A stretch of 64,000 nucleotides of DNA from Rhizobium sp. ARZ01 (GTDB lineage: Bacteria > Pseudomonadota > Alphaproteobacteria > Rhizobiales > Rhizobiaceae), in NCBI RefSeq assembly GCF_014851675.1, contig NZ_JACVAE010000001.1:1674001-1738000 (forward strand). The letters are read 5' to 3'. This document shows positions 25,904 through 35,455 of the stretch, piece by piece (position 1 is the stretch's first letter; each line of letters opens with the position of its first letter). A program made the position numbers and the translations under genes. A model generated the notes under the pieces. The model ran no database searches. It was given only the letters and a program-made list of their open reading frames with translations, and was not told where the DNA came from.

Positions 25904-27075
25904 CGGCTGCGCGCCAGCAGCACGAGCGCCAGTCCGAGGGCGGCAACGACGGACATCGCATAGAATCCGTCGATGCCGTACCAGGCGAAAAGATAGCCGG
26001 ACAGAAACGTGGTCAGGGCCATGAAGATGCCGTTGTAGAAGAAGTACAGCCCCTGCGTGGAGGCCTCCTTTTCCTCGGCCACACGCTCGATGATCCTCCC
26101 CTGCACGCCGACATGGATGCTGGCAAAAGTGAAGGCGTGCAGGCATTGCAGGGCGAAGTAACCTGCAAATCCCAGATCATGCGGGAAGGCGACCCATCGG
26201 AATATGGCGACCGCGCTGCCGAAGACGATCATTGTCCAGAGGCTGAAGGTGCGGTTGAGGCGCGCAGACAGGATGAAGAAGACAATCTCGGCCGCAACGC
26301 CGACACTGAACAACAGGCCGATCTCCGTACCAGAGTAGCCGGCTGCGCCCCATAGGATCGCGATAAAGGCATAGAACATGCCGTGGCTGCCATTCACCAA
26401 TGCGGCGCCGATCATCATCAGCTGTACGTCCATCTGGCCGGACGAACCGGTCGGGGCGACGACCAGCGCCGAAATCGGCGACGGCCGTCGTGGCTTGCCG
26501 ATGCGCGGCGCGATGAATGCAGTGAAGACCGTCGTGACGAAACCGACCGTCATGGCCGGCAACACCATCGCGCCACCGAAGATGCCGGAAAGCCAGCCGC
26601 CGATCATGGTCGACACGATGAAGGCGAGCGAGCCCCAAAAACGCATGCGGCTGTAGTCGAAGTTCCATCGCCGCACGCCGCTGAGCGCGATCGCATCGGT
26701 GATCGGCAGATAGGGCGCATAGACGATCCCCTGGAGCGTATAGAGGACCAGAACCGGCCAGAAGCTTTCCGTAAAGAGAAGGGCCACCGCTGTTGCGAGC
26801 GACATTGTCCCCGACCACACCAGCACGCTTGCCCGATCGCCGATTCGATCGGCGATCACACCGGCGATCGGCGCAGTGAAGACACGTATAACCATCGGCA
26901 CGGCCAGCACCAGGCCGATCTCCCAATCTGTCATCGACAGCGTACTAAGCCAGACCGGAAAGAACGGCAGCGCTATGCCGTTCACCAGCATTGGCGCACA
27001 AAAAACGATCGCGATTCGCAGGACAAAGTGGCGTGGTGGACCAGCGGTCGCAACCAAGCCGTGAGGCGCATGCAT
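25855..27075 (-). CDS. MFS transporter (HcaT/LacY-like family)
   Basis: 406 residues with about 12 hydrophobic segments (APMLVNGIALPFFPVWL, VIRVFTAPIAGVIADRIG, LYTLQGIVYAPYLPITDAIAL, FWGSLAFIVSTMIGGWLSGIF). The Arg/Asp pattern ADRIGDRASV fits motif A of the major facilitator superfamily and the order resembles the HcaT-like group. Substrate unknown. The last 49 bases overlap the convergent epimerase gene, so the C-terminal tail (RSRQPQRLASGGNTRESS) is encoded opposite it. Confidence 0.85.
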   Translation of the reverse strand: MHAPHGLVATAGPPRHFVLRIAIVFCAPMLVNGIALPFFPVWLSTLSMTDWEIGLVLAVPMVIRVFTAPIAGVIADRIGDRASVLVWSGTMSLATAVALLFTESFWPVLVLYTLQGIVYAPYLPITDAIALSGVRRWNFDYSRMRFWGSLAFIVSTMIGGWLSGIFGGAMVLPAMTVGFVTTVFTAFIAPRIGKPRRPSPISALVVAPTGSSGQMDVQLMMIGAALVNGSHGMFYAFIAILWGAAGYSGTEIGLLFSVGVAAEIVFFILSARLNRTFSLWTMIVFGSAVAIFRWVAFPHDLGFAGYFALQCLHAFTFASIHVGVQGRIIERVAEEKEASTQGLYFFYNGIFMALTTFLSGYLFAWYGIDGFYAMSVVAALGLALVLLARSRQPQRLASGGNTRESS

Positions 27076-27183
27076 GTTTGGAAACCAGAATTGAGGTTAC
27101 GCAGGACTATCACGGTGAGGCACGTACGCCAATCCGTGATTTCTGCTAGCACGCTGATCTTGTCTGCCAAGAACAGTGGGCCG

Positions 27184-28026
27184 CTAGGCCGCCTCTGATA
27201 CTGGTTCCTGCCCGACAGATGTCCTAAATCCTTCGGAGACCGGCGAAGCTGTGGCCGGCCGGATCTCCCGCGGCTGCCATGCAACCAGTTCCATGCTGCC
27301 GTCGAAATGTTCGACGACGGCGGTGCAGCTCTCCACCCAATCGCCGGTATTGATATAGCGTATCCCGTCCAGATCCTCGACCACCGCGTGGTGGATATGA
27401 CCGCAGATCACACCGTCCGCGTGGTTCCGGCGCGCCTCCTCGGTGACGACCCGCTGGAAAGCGCCGATGAAGTTGACGGCGTGCTTGACCCTCAGCTTCG
27501 CCCAAGCCGAAAAGGACCAGTAGGGCATGCCAAGACGCCGGCGCGCGGCGGCAAGTACGATGTTGATGCCGATTGCCGCGTCATAGGCCCAATCACCGAG
27601 ATAGGCGAGCAGGCGGGCGTTGCGAACGACCACGTCGAATTCGTCACCATGCAGCACCAGGTAGCGCTTCCCATCGGCAGCCTCGTGGATCATCTGCGTG
27701 GCAACTTCGATGCCACCGAAATGTATTCCGGGGAAGTCGCGCAGGAATTCGTCGTGATTGCCGGGAATGTAAACGATCCGGGTCCCTTTACGCGCCTTGC
27801 GTAGAAGCTTCTGGACAACGTCGTTGCAGCTCTGCGGCCAGTACCAGCTGCGTTTCAGCCGCCAGCCGTCGACAATATCCCCGACGAGTATGATCGTTTC
27901 CGCTTCGTGGCATCGAAGAAAATCGAGCAAGAAATCCGCTTTCGCGGCCCTGGATCCCAGATGCACGTCTGACAGAAACAGGGTGCGAACGCGACGAACA
28001 TTCGGTGCTGAATCGCTGGCTGTCAT
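27184..28026 (-). CDS. LpxH-like metallophosphoesterase (UDP-2,3-diacylglucosamine diphosphatase family)
   Basis: 280 residues from ATG 28026 (GGAG eight bases upstream); the frame is open to 28248 but the N-terminal extension is not protein-like. Metal-binding motifs are in order: FLSDVHLGS, LVGDIVDGW, IPGNHDE, LVLHGDEFD, ICGHIHHAV. LpxH removes UMP from UDP-diacylglucosamine in lipid A synthesis, but alphaproteobacteria usually use LpxI for this, so the substrate may be another nucleotide-linked or phosphoester compound. It ends about 110 bases before the MFS gene. Confidence 0.85.
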   Translation of the reverse strand: MTASDSAPNVRRVRTLFLSDVHLGSRAAKADFLLDFLRCHEAETIILVGDIVDGWRLKRSWYWPQSCNDVVQKLLRKARKGTRIVYIPGNHDEFLRDFPGIHFGGIEVATQMIHEAADGKRYLVLHGDEFDVVVRNARLLAYLGDWAYDAAIGINIVLAAARRRLGMPYWSFSAWAKLRVKHAVNFIGAFQRVVTEEARRNHADGVICGHIHHAVVEDLDGIRYINTGDWVESCTAVVEHFDGSMELVAWQPREIRPATASPVSEGFRTSVGQEPVSEAA

Positions 28027-28163
28027 CCTGTGCACTCCGGCTCTGTTCCGCGGCGAACGAACGCCTTCCGGCAAGTTGAAACCAGACTCTTGTTTCAACA
28101 GGATGACAGCGTTTCCGGCGACGACCGCCACCCCGCCAAGGGATGCGCAATCGGAAGGTTCTG

Positions 28164-28568
28164 CTACCCTATGCACTGTCGGGAGATGGCGGCGCTGTCC
28201 CGCGCGCCCCAGCGGCAGGATATGCGGCCATTCTCCACGACGAACCATTCCATCGCCATGATCTCGTAGGGTCGCCCGGTCGGTTCATGACCGGCGAGCC
28301 CCCGGAAGGTGCCGGTGAAGCGGCCGGTTTCGCGAAAGCGCCCCACGACATTGCTGCCGTCGACCGCGATATCAAGCGCTTCGAGCCGCATGTTCATACC
28401 CTCGTGCAACTCACGCCAGATCGGCGCAACCTCTGCAAGCGCCCCGAAGCCCAGCACGCCGTAGATTTTTGCATCGGGGGCAAAAAGTTCCGCAAGCCTT
28501 TCCATATCGAATGCGTTGAACGCGGCGACATAGTCCTGGACGATGGATTTGTTTGCTTCTGCGTTCAC
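28164..28568 (-). CDS. SnoaL/NTF2-like fold protein
   Basis: 134 residues of the nuclear-transport-factor-2/ketosteroid-isomerase-like fold: SIVQDYVAAFNAFDMERLAELFAPDAKIYG, then APIWRELHEGMNM, RFRETGRFTGTFRG and EWFVVENGRIS. Members bind or isomerise small molecules, or simply share the fold. No catalytic residues can be assigned. It is divergent from dme, 235 bases away. Confidence 0.8.
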   Translation of the reverse strand: MNAEANKSIVQDYVAAFNAFDMERLAELFAPDAKIYGVLGFGALAEVAPIWRELHEGMNMRLEALDIAVDGSNVVGRFRETGRFTGTFRGLAGHEPTGRPYEIMAMEWFVVENGRISCRWGARDSAAISRQCIG

Positions 28569-28803
28569 CCGACTCTCCCTCGCTGGTTACTTTTTCATAC
28601 GACCAGCAGTGATCCACCACAACCGCTGGTCACTTTCGCCCGCAGGTCTATTGAAGGCACGTTGCTGGCCGTCACACAAAGGCTGGGTTGGTGGTTGCAA
28701 GTCATGGCAATTGGGGCTTTATGGCATAGGCCAACCTTCACTGCACGCCCCATCCGTGCCAGAAGGAAGGTCGGAAGAACGTATGGAATCGGACAGGAAG
28801 AAC

Positions 28804-31116
28804 ATGACCACTGCTGACAAGCCGAAAGGGAAACCCACGCCTACGAGCGGTGACATCGACCAACAGGCCCTCTTCTTCCATCGTCACCCCCGGCCCGGCA
28901 AGCTCGAGATCCAGCCGACCAAGCCGCTCGGCAACCAGCGCGACCTGGCGCTTGCATATTCGCCGGGCGTTGCAGCCCCCTGCCTTGCGATCCGTGACAA
29001 TCCGGAAACCGCTGCGGACTACACCGCCCGCTCCAACCTCGTTGCGGTCATCTCGAACGGCACCGCCGTGCTCGGCCTCGGCAATATCGGGCCCCTGGCC
29101 TCCAAGCCCGTGATGGAGGGCAAGGCGGTCCTGTTCAAGAAATTCGCCGGCGTCGACGTGTTCGACATCGAGATCGACGCGGCAAGCGTCGACGAGATGG
29201 TCAACGTCATCTCCGCGCTAGAGCCGACCTTCGGCGGCATCAATCTCGAGGACATCAAGGCGCCGGAGTGCTTCGAGGTCGAGCGCCAGTTGCGCGAGAA
29301 GATGGACATCCCCGTCTTCCACGACGACCAGCACGGCACGGCAATCATCGTCGCGGCTGCGATCCTGAACGGCCTCGAACTCGCGGGCAAAGACATCGCC
29401 AAGGCGAAAATCATCGCGTCGGGCGCGGGTGCGGCGGCACTCGCCTGCCTCAATCTCCTCGTCACCCTCGGTGCCAAGCGCGAAAACATATGGGTCCACG
29501 ACATCGAAGGCCTCGTCTACAAGGGACGCGAGGCACTTATGGACCAGTGGAAGTCCGTCTACGCCCAGGAGACCGACAAGCGCGAACTGGCCCAGACGAT
29601 CGACGGCGCCGACGTGTTCCTCGGCCTTTCGGCTGCTGGCGTCCTGAAGCCGGAGTTGCTGACACGCATGGCCGACAAGCCGCTGATCCTGGCACTGGCC
29701 AACCCGACGCCGGAGATCATGCCGGAAGAAGCCCGTGCCGCGCGCCCCGATGCGATGATCTGCACCGGCCGTTCGGATTTCCCCAACCAGGTCAACAACG
29801 TCCTCTGCTTCCCCTACATCTTCCGCGGCGCGCTTGACTGCGGCGCCCGTACGATCAACGAGGAGATGAAGATGGCGGCGGTGCGAGCCATCGCCGCACT
29901 CGCCCGCGAGGAAGTCTCCGACGTGGCCGCACGCGCCTATTCCGGCGACACACCCGTCTTCGGCCCGAACTACCTGATCCCCTCGCCCTTCGATCAACGC
30001 CTGATCCTGCGCATTGCACCGGCCGTTGCCCGCGCCGCAGCCGAAAGCGGCGTCGCCACCCGGCCGATCGCCGATTTCGACGCCTATCTCGATCAGCTCA
30101 ACCGCTTCGTCTGGCGCTCCGGTTTCATCATGAAACCGATCTTCGCCGCGGCAAAGAAGGCAGAGAAGAAGCGCGTGATCTTCTCGGACGGTGAAGACGA
30201 GCGCGTGCTGCGCGCCGCGCAGGTGCTTCTGGAAGAAAACATCGCACAGCCGATCCTGATCGGACGACCGCAGATCATCGAGGCCCGCCTGAAGCGTTAC
30301 GGACTGCGCATCCGTCCTTCCGTAGACTTCGAAGTGGTCAACCCGGAAGACGATCCGCGCTATCGCGACTATGTCGACGACTATTTCAAGCTGGTCGGCC
30401 GGCTGGGCGTGATTCCCGAAGCGGCCCGCACGATCGTCCGTACGAACCAAACCGTCATCGGAGCATTGGCCGTCCGGCGCGGCGAGGCGCATGCCCTGAT
30501 TTGCGGTGTCGAAGGGCGCTATGCCAAGCATCTGCGCGACGTTCGGCAAATCATCGGTCTGCGCGAGGGTGTAACCGACTTTTCCGCCCTCAGCCTGCTG
30601 ATATCGCAGCGCGGCGCGACGTTCTTCACCGACACCTACGTCACCTTCGAGCCCACGGCCGAGGAAGTCGCCCAGATGACGGTGATGGCAGCCAGGGAAA
30701 TCCGGCGGTTCGGCATCACGCCGCGCGCGGCATTGGTCTCGCATTCCAACTTCGGCTCGCGTGACTCCGTGAGCGCCTTCAAGATGCGCAAGGCAATTGC
30801 GCTGGTGCGCGAAATGGCACCCGAACTTGAGGCCGATGGCGAGATGCACGGTGACTCCGCGATCTCCGAGATGCTGCGCCAGCGCGTCATGCCGAGCAGC
30901 ACGCTGACCGGCGAGGCGAACCTCCTGGTGTTCCCAAATCTCGATGCGGCCAACATCACACTCGGTGTGTTGAAGACCATGTCGGACGGCCTTCATGTCG
31001 GCCCCATTCTGCTGGGTGCCGCGTTGCCGGCTCACATTCTCTCGCCGTCGGTGACGTCGCGCGGCGTGGTCAACATGGCGGCACTTGCCGTCGTCGAGGC
31101 ATCCTATCCCGAGTGA
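28804..31116 (+). CDS. dme: NAD(P)-dependent malic enzyme (malic enzyme - phosphotransacetylase fusion)
   Basis: 770 residues from ATG 28804 (AGGAAG close upstream; ATG 28783 adds seven residues). The malic enzyme N-domain contains [14 protein letters not shown], and [10 protein letters not shown] and [17 protein letters not shown] mark the cofactor-binding part. The NAD domain ends near residue 430. The C-terminal ~330 residues form a phosphate acetyl/butyryltransferase-like domain ([32 protein letters not shown]). It decarboxylates malate to pyruvate and is vital for C4-dicarboxylate use. Rhizobia have NAD (Dme, 770 aa in S. meliloti as I recall) and NADP (Tme, about 764 aa) types; length favours Dme, but cofactor preference cannot be read from sequence here. 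Confidence 0.85.
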   Translation: MTTADKPKGKPTPTSGDIDQQALFFHRHPRPGKLEIQPTKPLGNQRDLALAYSPGVAAPCLAIRDNPETAADYTARSNLVAVISNGTAVLGLGNIGPLASKPVMEGKAVLFKKFAGVDVFDIEIDAASVDEMVNVISALEPTFGGINLEDIKAPECFEVERQLREKMDIPVFHDDQHGTAIIVAAAILNGLELAGKDIAKAKIIASGAGAAALACLNLLVTLGAKRENIWVHDIEGLVYKGREALMDQWKSVYAQETDKRELAQTIDGADVFLGLSAAGVLKPELLTRMADKPLILALANPTPEIMPEEARAARPDAMICTGRSDFPNQVNNVLCFPYIFRGALDCGARTINEEMKMAAVRAIAALAREEVSDVAARAYSGDTPVFGPNYLIPSPFDQRLILRIAPAVARAAAESGVATRPIADFDAYLDQLNRFVWRSGFIMKPIFAAAKKAEKKRVIFSDGEDERVLRAAQVLLEENIAQPILIGRPQIIEARLKRYGLRIRPSVDFEVVNPEDDPRYRDYVDDYFKLVGRLGVIPEAARTIVRTNQTVIGALAVRRGEAHALICGVEGRYAKHLRDVRQIIGLREGVTDFSALSLLISQRGATFFTDTYVTFEPTAEEVAQMTVMAAREIRRFGITPRAALVSHSNFGSRDSVSAFKMRKAIALVREMAPELEADGEMHGDSAISEMLRQRVMPSSTLTGEANLLVFPNLDAANITLGVLKTMSDGLHVGPILLGAALPAHILSPSVTSRGVVNMAALAVVEASYPE

Positions 31117-31436
31117 TCGCCTGCGTGCGAATGATAACGTCCGCGGCTCATTTCCCATTTGGGTCGCGGGCGCTTTGGACCTGGCACGTCCAACAGAGTG
31201 CCAACGCGATAGTGTCCCATTCCCAGACTTCATCTGGCGGCCGGCCCCCTGCCCGCACGGAAAGCCGCTCAACCGCAGACCAGCATCAGCCCCGTGCGCT
31301 GCTTTCATTCCCATGACAACCCGCGATCTCGTCTTGACGCGCGCTTCCGTAGCCTTAAGTGGGCCATAAGAAACCGCGGATAGCAGGTCTCCATGGCGCC
31401 CAATCAAGGGGCCAGGCAAAAATGCAGGAGACTACA
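31117..31436. other. Intergenic space after dme
   Basis: 320 bases of ordinary composition without a convincing hairpin terminator for dme or any gene. The last part holds the promoter of the small periplasmic protein gene; a CTTGACG near 31335 is a possible -35 element. Confidence 0.4.
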
Positions 31437-31910
31437 ATGCAATTTCGCAAATACCTGTCCGCCGCAACTCTCGCGCTGGCGGTTGGCTTTGGTTTGCCCA
31501 GTACGGCAATTTCACAGACGACACACGACGGACACGGAGCAACGGCGGTCGAACTGACCTTGAACAACGGCGCCAAGTGGCAGGGCGACGACAACATGAT
31601 CAAGGGCATGAACGCCATTCGTGATGTGATGGCGTCGCAAATGACGGCAATCCACGACAATACCTTGTCGTCTGACGTGTCCGCGACAATGGCCAAGGAT
31701 ATCGAGACCCAGATCGACTTCATGGTGGCGAACTGCAAGTTGACGCCAGAAGTCGATGAACAATTCCATATGGTGCTGGCGCAACTCCTCGACGGGATCG
31801 CCAAACTCCATTCCGGCGCAGAGGCCCGCAATGGCGCCATTCAGATCGTCGAGACACTGAAAGTCTACGGCGATCATTTCGAGCACCCGCACTGGCAGGC
31901 ACTGGAATAA
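31437..31910 (+). CDS. Small His-rich periplasmic protein (DnrO-like)
   Basis: 157 residues from ATG 31437 (AGGAG seven bases upstream). A signal peptide (core ATLALAVGFGLPSTAIS) is followed by a mature part starting THDGHG and a four-helix-like region: LTLNNGAKWQGDDNMIKGMNAIRDVM, ETQIDFMVANCKLTPEVDEQFHMVLAQLLDGIAKL, ending GDHFEHPHW. The single Cys and many His hint at metal or redox sensing. It resembles small proteins called DnrO-like that I recall near QseBC/PmrAB-type systems, but this is a loose match. It lies immediately before a response regulator and kinase and may modulate them. Confidence 0.65.
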   Translation: MQFRKYLSAATLALAVGFGLPSTAISQTTHDGHGATAVELTLNNGAKWQGDDNMIKGMNAIRDVMASQMTAIHDNTLSSDVSATMAKDIETQIDFMVANCKLTPEVDEQFHMVLAQLLDGIAKLHSGAEARNGAIQIVETLKVYGDHFEHPHWQALE

Positions 31911-31979
31911 GTGCGCAACGCCGGCGATCCGCCTGTTCCGATTTGTCACAGTGCTTCGGCAAGCGGCGCCGGTAAGAAT

Positions 31980-32010
31980 ACCGACCAATGGGCTTCTCCC
32001 ATTGGTCGGT
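31980..32010 (+). other. 13-bp perfect hairpin between the periplasmic protein and regulator genes
   Basis: ACCGACCAATGGG pairs perfectly with CCCATTGGTCGGT around a CTTCT loop, 20 bases before the regulator start. No T-run follows, so it is not a classical terminator. It may limit read-through, protect the upstream mRNA, or mask the regulator's start region. Confidence 0.7.
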
Positions 32011-32030
32011 CGAGATTAGGGTTCGGTAGC

Positions 32031-32696
32031 ATGCGACTGTTGCTCGTCGAGGATGACGAACTTCTTGGCAAGGGTGTTCTTGCCGGCCTCACTCAGTCGG
32101 GTTTTGCGGTGGATTGGGCGAAAAGCGGCGAGGATGCCGAGGTGGCGCTGGAGACTGCGGACTATGATGCCGTCGTCCTCGACATCGGGCTCCCACGCAT
32201 GGACGGGATAACGCTGCTGCAAAAGCGACGCAGGGAACGCGACAGCAGGCCGATCCTGCTTCTCACCGCGCGCGACACGGTCGCGGACCGGATCGGTGGG
32301 CTCGATGCTGGCGCCGACGATTATCTGGTGAAGCCTTTCGATCTGGACGAGTTGCTGGCTCGCCTGCGGGCATTGCTGCGACGGTCGAAAGGCAAAACGA
32401 CGCCGATTTTGAACCATGGCCGACTTCAGCTCGATCCGGCCGGCCACGCAGTTACGCTGGATGGAAAACCCGTCGTGTTGTCACAGCGCGAATTCGCGGT
32501 CCTGCAAGACCTTCTGATGAATGCGGGACGGGTACTAAGTCGTGGTCAGCTTGAAGACAGGCTCTACGGCTGGGGCGAGGAAATCGACAGCAACGCCATC
32601 GAGGTTCATATCCACAATCTCCGCCGCAAGCTCTATCCCGATGCCATCAGGACCATACGCGGCGTCGGCTATATCATTCCGGAATCGGACGCATGA
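32031..32696 (+). CDS. OmpR-family response regulator (QseB/PmrA-like)
   Basis: 221 residues from ATG 32031. The receiver domain has acidic residues EDDE, the phosphorylated Asp in VVLDIGLPRMDG (about residue 51), Thr in LLTARDT and Lys in DYLVKPFDL. The OmpR winged-helix DNA-binding half follows (QREFAVLQDLLMNAGRVLSR...IEVHIHNLRRKLYPDAIRTIRGVGY). It overlaps the kinase start in an ATGA at 32693, so they are a coupled two-component pair. Signal unknown. Confidence 0.93.
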   Translation: MRLLLVEDDELLGKGVLAGLTQSGFAVDWAKSGEDAEVALETADYDAVVLDIGLPRMDGITLLQKRRRERDSRPILLLTARDTVADRIGGLDAGADDYLVKPFDLDELLARLRALLRRSKGKTTPILNHGRLQLDPAGHAVTLDGKPVVLSQREFAVLQDLLMNAGRVLSRGQLEDRLYGWGEEIDSNAIEVHIHNLRRKLYPDAIRTIRGVGYIIPESDA

Positions 32697-34042
32697 ACCA
32701 CTCCTTGCGCCGCCGTTTGGTTTTGGGTCTTTGCGGCAGCATGATTGCAGCGTGGCTGGCGACAGCCTATTTCACCTATCTCGATACGCAACACCTCATC
32801 TCCGAGGAGGTCGATTCACATCTGGAGCAGACGGCGAAGCTGCTCCTGCAGATACGGGACCGCCACTCCAAGGGTGATCTGGCGTCCTCGAACACCACGT
32901 TTGTCGAGACCGACAAGGAGCATCCGCTTTCATATCGCATTCGCACCTCCGGCCCAGACAGGCTCCTTCCCTCCGCCATCGGGGATCGGTTCCCCGTCAC
33001 GGACTGGAAAGAAGGCTATGCCGACGTCGTCAGCAATGGGCAAACCTGGCGGGTATTCGGGGCGACCGACGGCAAGGACGGCTACGTCGAAGTTGCGGTT
33101 CGGCAGGAACTTGGTGGCAGTTTCGCGGCGCGCGTTGCCGCGCACATCCTTCACCCGATGTGGATCGCAATCCCCCTGCTCACTGTGCTCGTCTGGGGAG
33201 CGGTCCGCTGGGGGCTGTCGCCGCTCGAGGCTGTTGCGGCAAATGTTGCCCGACGCACAGCGTCTGATCTTGAGCCACTTCCACCAAAGACCGTTCCGAC
33301 CGAAATTCTGCCGCTGATCTCGGCACTCAACGCGCTGTTTGACAGAATTTCCGCGTCAAGCGAACGTGATCGCCGCTTTGCCGCCGACGCCGCACATGAG
33401 CTTCGCACCCCGCTCGCCGCGATCAAGGCCCATGCGCAGGTGGCTAAGCGAGCTACTGAAATGCAAGACAGCCGACGGGCGATCGACAACGTTCTGGAAG
33501 GTGCCGAACGTGGTGCGCGCGTGGTTGAGCAGCTTTTGGCTCTGGCACGATTGGATCAGGCAACCACGATGCTCGGATCCGTCGATCTCATGTCGGTGGC
33601 GCGTGACGTTGTCGTTCGGCTCGTTGAGGAGGGCGGGAGCCGGACGATGAACCTCGGACTGGCGGGGTCGATGCAGGAGGCCAGTGTCATCGGCAACGTC
33701 GAACTGCTGCAGGTTCTCGTGCGCAATCTCCTCGACAACGCCCTTCACCACACACCTCCGGGGACCGAAGTCAATATCAGCGTCGAGGCGCAAGATAAGT
33801 CCGTTGTCCTGCGCGTCGAGGATAGCGGTCCGGGCATACCTTCGACATTGCGCAACCGGGCACTCGACCGGTTCTTCAGGGGTGGCAAAACAAGTACGCC
33901 GGGAAGCGGCCTGGGTCTGTCCATTGTCGCGCAGATCGTGGAACTGCACGGGGGGACGCTCGTGCTGAAAGATGGCCCGGGAGGCAAGGGACTTTGCGTC
34001 GAAGTCACGCTTCCAGCGGTTGAACACGCCTCGAAGAATTGA
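32693..34042 (+). CDS. Sensor histidine kinase (QseC/PmrB-like)
   Basis: 449 residues. Two transmembrane segments (about 9-28 and 152-175) border a ~120-residue periplasmic sensor region. A HAMP-like stretch, then HisKA with phosphoacceptor in AADAAHELRTPLAAIKAHAQ, N box LLDNALHHTPPG, G1 DSGPGIP and G2 GSGLGLSIV follow. It phosphorylates the coupled regulator. The upstream periplasmic protein is a likely modulator of the sensor domain, by location. Confidence 0.92.
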   Translation: MNHSLRRRLVLGLCGSMIAAWLATAYFTYLDTQHLISEEVDSHLEQTAKLLLQIRDRHSKGDLASSNTTFVETDKEHPLSYRIRTSGPDRLLPSAIGDRFPVTDWKEGYADVVSNGQTWRVFGATDGKDGYVEVAVRQELGGSFAARVAAHILHPMWIAIPLLTVLVWGAVRWGLSPLEAVAANVARRTASDLEPLPPKTVPTEILPLISALNALFDRISASSERDRRFAADAAHELRTPLAAIKAHAQVAKRATEMQDSRRAIDNVLEGAERGARVVEQLLALARLDQATTMLGSVDLMSVARDVVVRLVEEGGSRTMNLGLAGSMQEASVIGNVELLQVLVRNLLDNALHHTPPGTEVNISVEAQDKSVVLRVEDSGPGIPSTLRNRALDRFFRGGKTSTPGSGLGLSIVAQIVELHGGTLVLKDGPGGKGLCVEVTLPAVEHASKN

Positions 34043-34113
34043 ATAAGCTACGACAGCAACCCGGGCCACAAAGGCTGCCGACGTACCCCACCGGCCTCGA
34101 TAGCACGGTCGAC

Positions 34114-35172
34114 CTACTTTTGTTTCAACCGCTTGGACCACTCGAGCGCTTTGCCGTAGCCGGCCGGCACCCAGGGCGAGCCCTTTAGGCCGAGCTTGCC
34201 GCGAAGTCCCATGGCGCCGATGATCAGTCGGTTGACACGCGCCCTGATGAAGGAAAGCGAGGCGATGTGCAGGCCGGTGACAGGCAGGTACGGATTTCGG
34301 CGGAGCGAGCCGTAGATCTCGACGCGCGTCGTTGCCTTGTAGCTCGGGCAACGTGCGTGGAAGCCGTGCGTATCAGCGACGATCAGCGTGTTCGCCTTGA
34401 CGACCATCTTCATCGGCTGGCCATAGCCAAGCGCCGCCAGCTCTTCCGGCATGATCCGCAGAGAGCCGCGCGCGGAATACTTGTTCTCGATCGTGTCGGA
34501 GTTCTCGCTGATGCGCTTTTCCCAGGCCAGGCGCTGTGGCGTGATCTTGTGCGAGCCCGGAACGTATGAGAACGGCCCATCTTCCTCGCCCACATCCTTT
34601 AGGAACAACCAGCCTTTGGCGGTTGGCTGAAAAGTGTCGCTGTGCAGCGCCGTTTGCGGGTCGGCAGCAGCCTCCTTCGACGGCGTCGAAGGCAGCGCCA
34701 TCACGACCTGCACGACGAGCAAAGGCTGGCCGTCGTGCGAGGAGACATAGCGCAGGAGGTTCGTCATGCGCGGGTCGTTGCGTGCTGCCTTGAAGCCAGG
34801 CAAACGCTCAAGGTCGCTGTCGTCGATCAGCGCGCGGCGAGTAACTGTCGTCCCCTGCAGCATGTCGTAGCGGTCGAAATCGCTGTTTTCCAGCTCCGCT
34901 GTAACTTTCGCGAAGACCTCGGGCGGGAGAAAATTCTCGATCTTGACGAAGCCATTTTCCTCGTACTCGCGTCGCTGCTCCGGCGTAACGAGATTGGCAA
35001 GCGACTTGCGCCGCCAGTCAGCCATGTCCATCGCTACGGAAACACGCTTCGCGTGCAGACCCATCTTGTTCAGCGTCTTGCTGCCGATGATCGGATTATC
35101 CGCAAAGGATTTGGCACCCGATGCAAGCTGGAGGGCATAGAATGGACTCAGCAGGACAGAAGTGAGGCGCAT
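34114..35172 (-). CDS. Phytanoyl-CoA dioxygenase (PhyH)-family protein
   Basis: 352 residues. The Fe(II)/2-oxoglutarate fold is indicated by a His-Asp pair in ALHSDTFQP, the region FSYVPGSHKITPQRL, and the distal His in VADTHGFHARCPS. A basic residue for 2-oxoglutarate lies in KATTRVEIYG. N-terminal ~55 residues and a basic C-terminus are extra. Substrate unknown; such enzymes hydroxylate lipids, amino acids or natural products. Stands alone between divergent or convergent units. Confidence 0.8.
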   Translation of the reverse strand: MRLTSVLLSPFYALQLASGAKSFADNPIIGSKTLNKMGLHAKRVSVAMDMADWRRKSLANLVTPEQRREYEENGFVKIENFLPPEVFAKVTAELENSDFDRYDMLQGTTVTRRALIDDSDLERLPGFKAARNDPRMTNLLRYVSSHDGQPLLVVQVVMALPSTPSKEAAADPQTALHSDTFQPTAKGWLFLKDVGEEDGPFSYVPGSHKITPQRLAWEKRISENSDTIENKYSARGSLRIMPEELAALGYGQPMKMVVKANTLIVADTHGFHARCPSYKATTRVEIYGSLRRNPYLPVTGLHIASLSFIRARVNRLIIGAMGLRGKLGLKGSPWVPAGYGKALEWSKRLKQK

Positions 35173-35455
35173 GCAAAACCTGTGGGTGTGGACGCAATCG
35201 GATAGGTTGGCCGGAATGGTATCGCAATCTAGAGCACTACCAGCATCACCAGCCCGCCGGTTTCACTTTGCTACACCATGGGCAAGGCGATATCAATTCC
35301 ATCCGCCGATACCAACATGATTTCAAAAATCAGCTATCGTTGATGATCGTCAAGGCAGTTAATCACATTTACATGAGCACGTTGCGCCGCCACCCCAGCA
35401 ACGTATGATGGGTGGCGTCCTGTGCCAGCTATTCTACCTGTTCGGAGCCACCACA

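Noticed and set aside
28027..28248. N-terminal extension of the LpxH-like protein
   Set aside because: The 74 added residues do not resemble protein; the ATG at 28026 has a good ribosome site and the first metal motif follows soon after.
29218..31419. 733-residue frame opposite dme
   Set aside because: Antisense to a well-supported enzyme; low-complexity Arg/Gly/Asp translation.
35388..35417. 8-bp hairpin before the DUF2865 gene as a terminator or riboswitch
   Set aside because: No T-run and no known aptamer pattern; not reported as a separate element.
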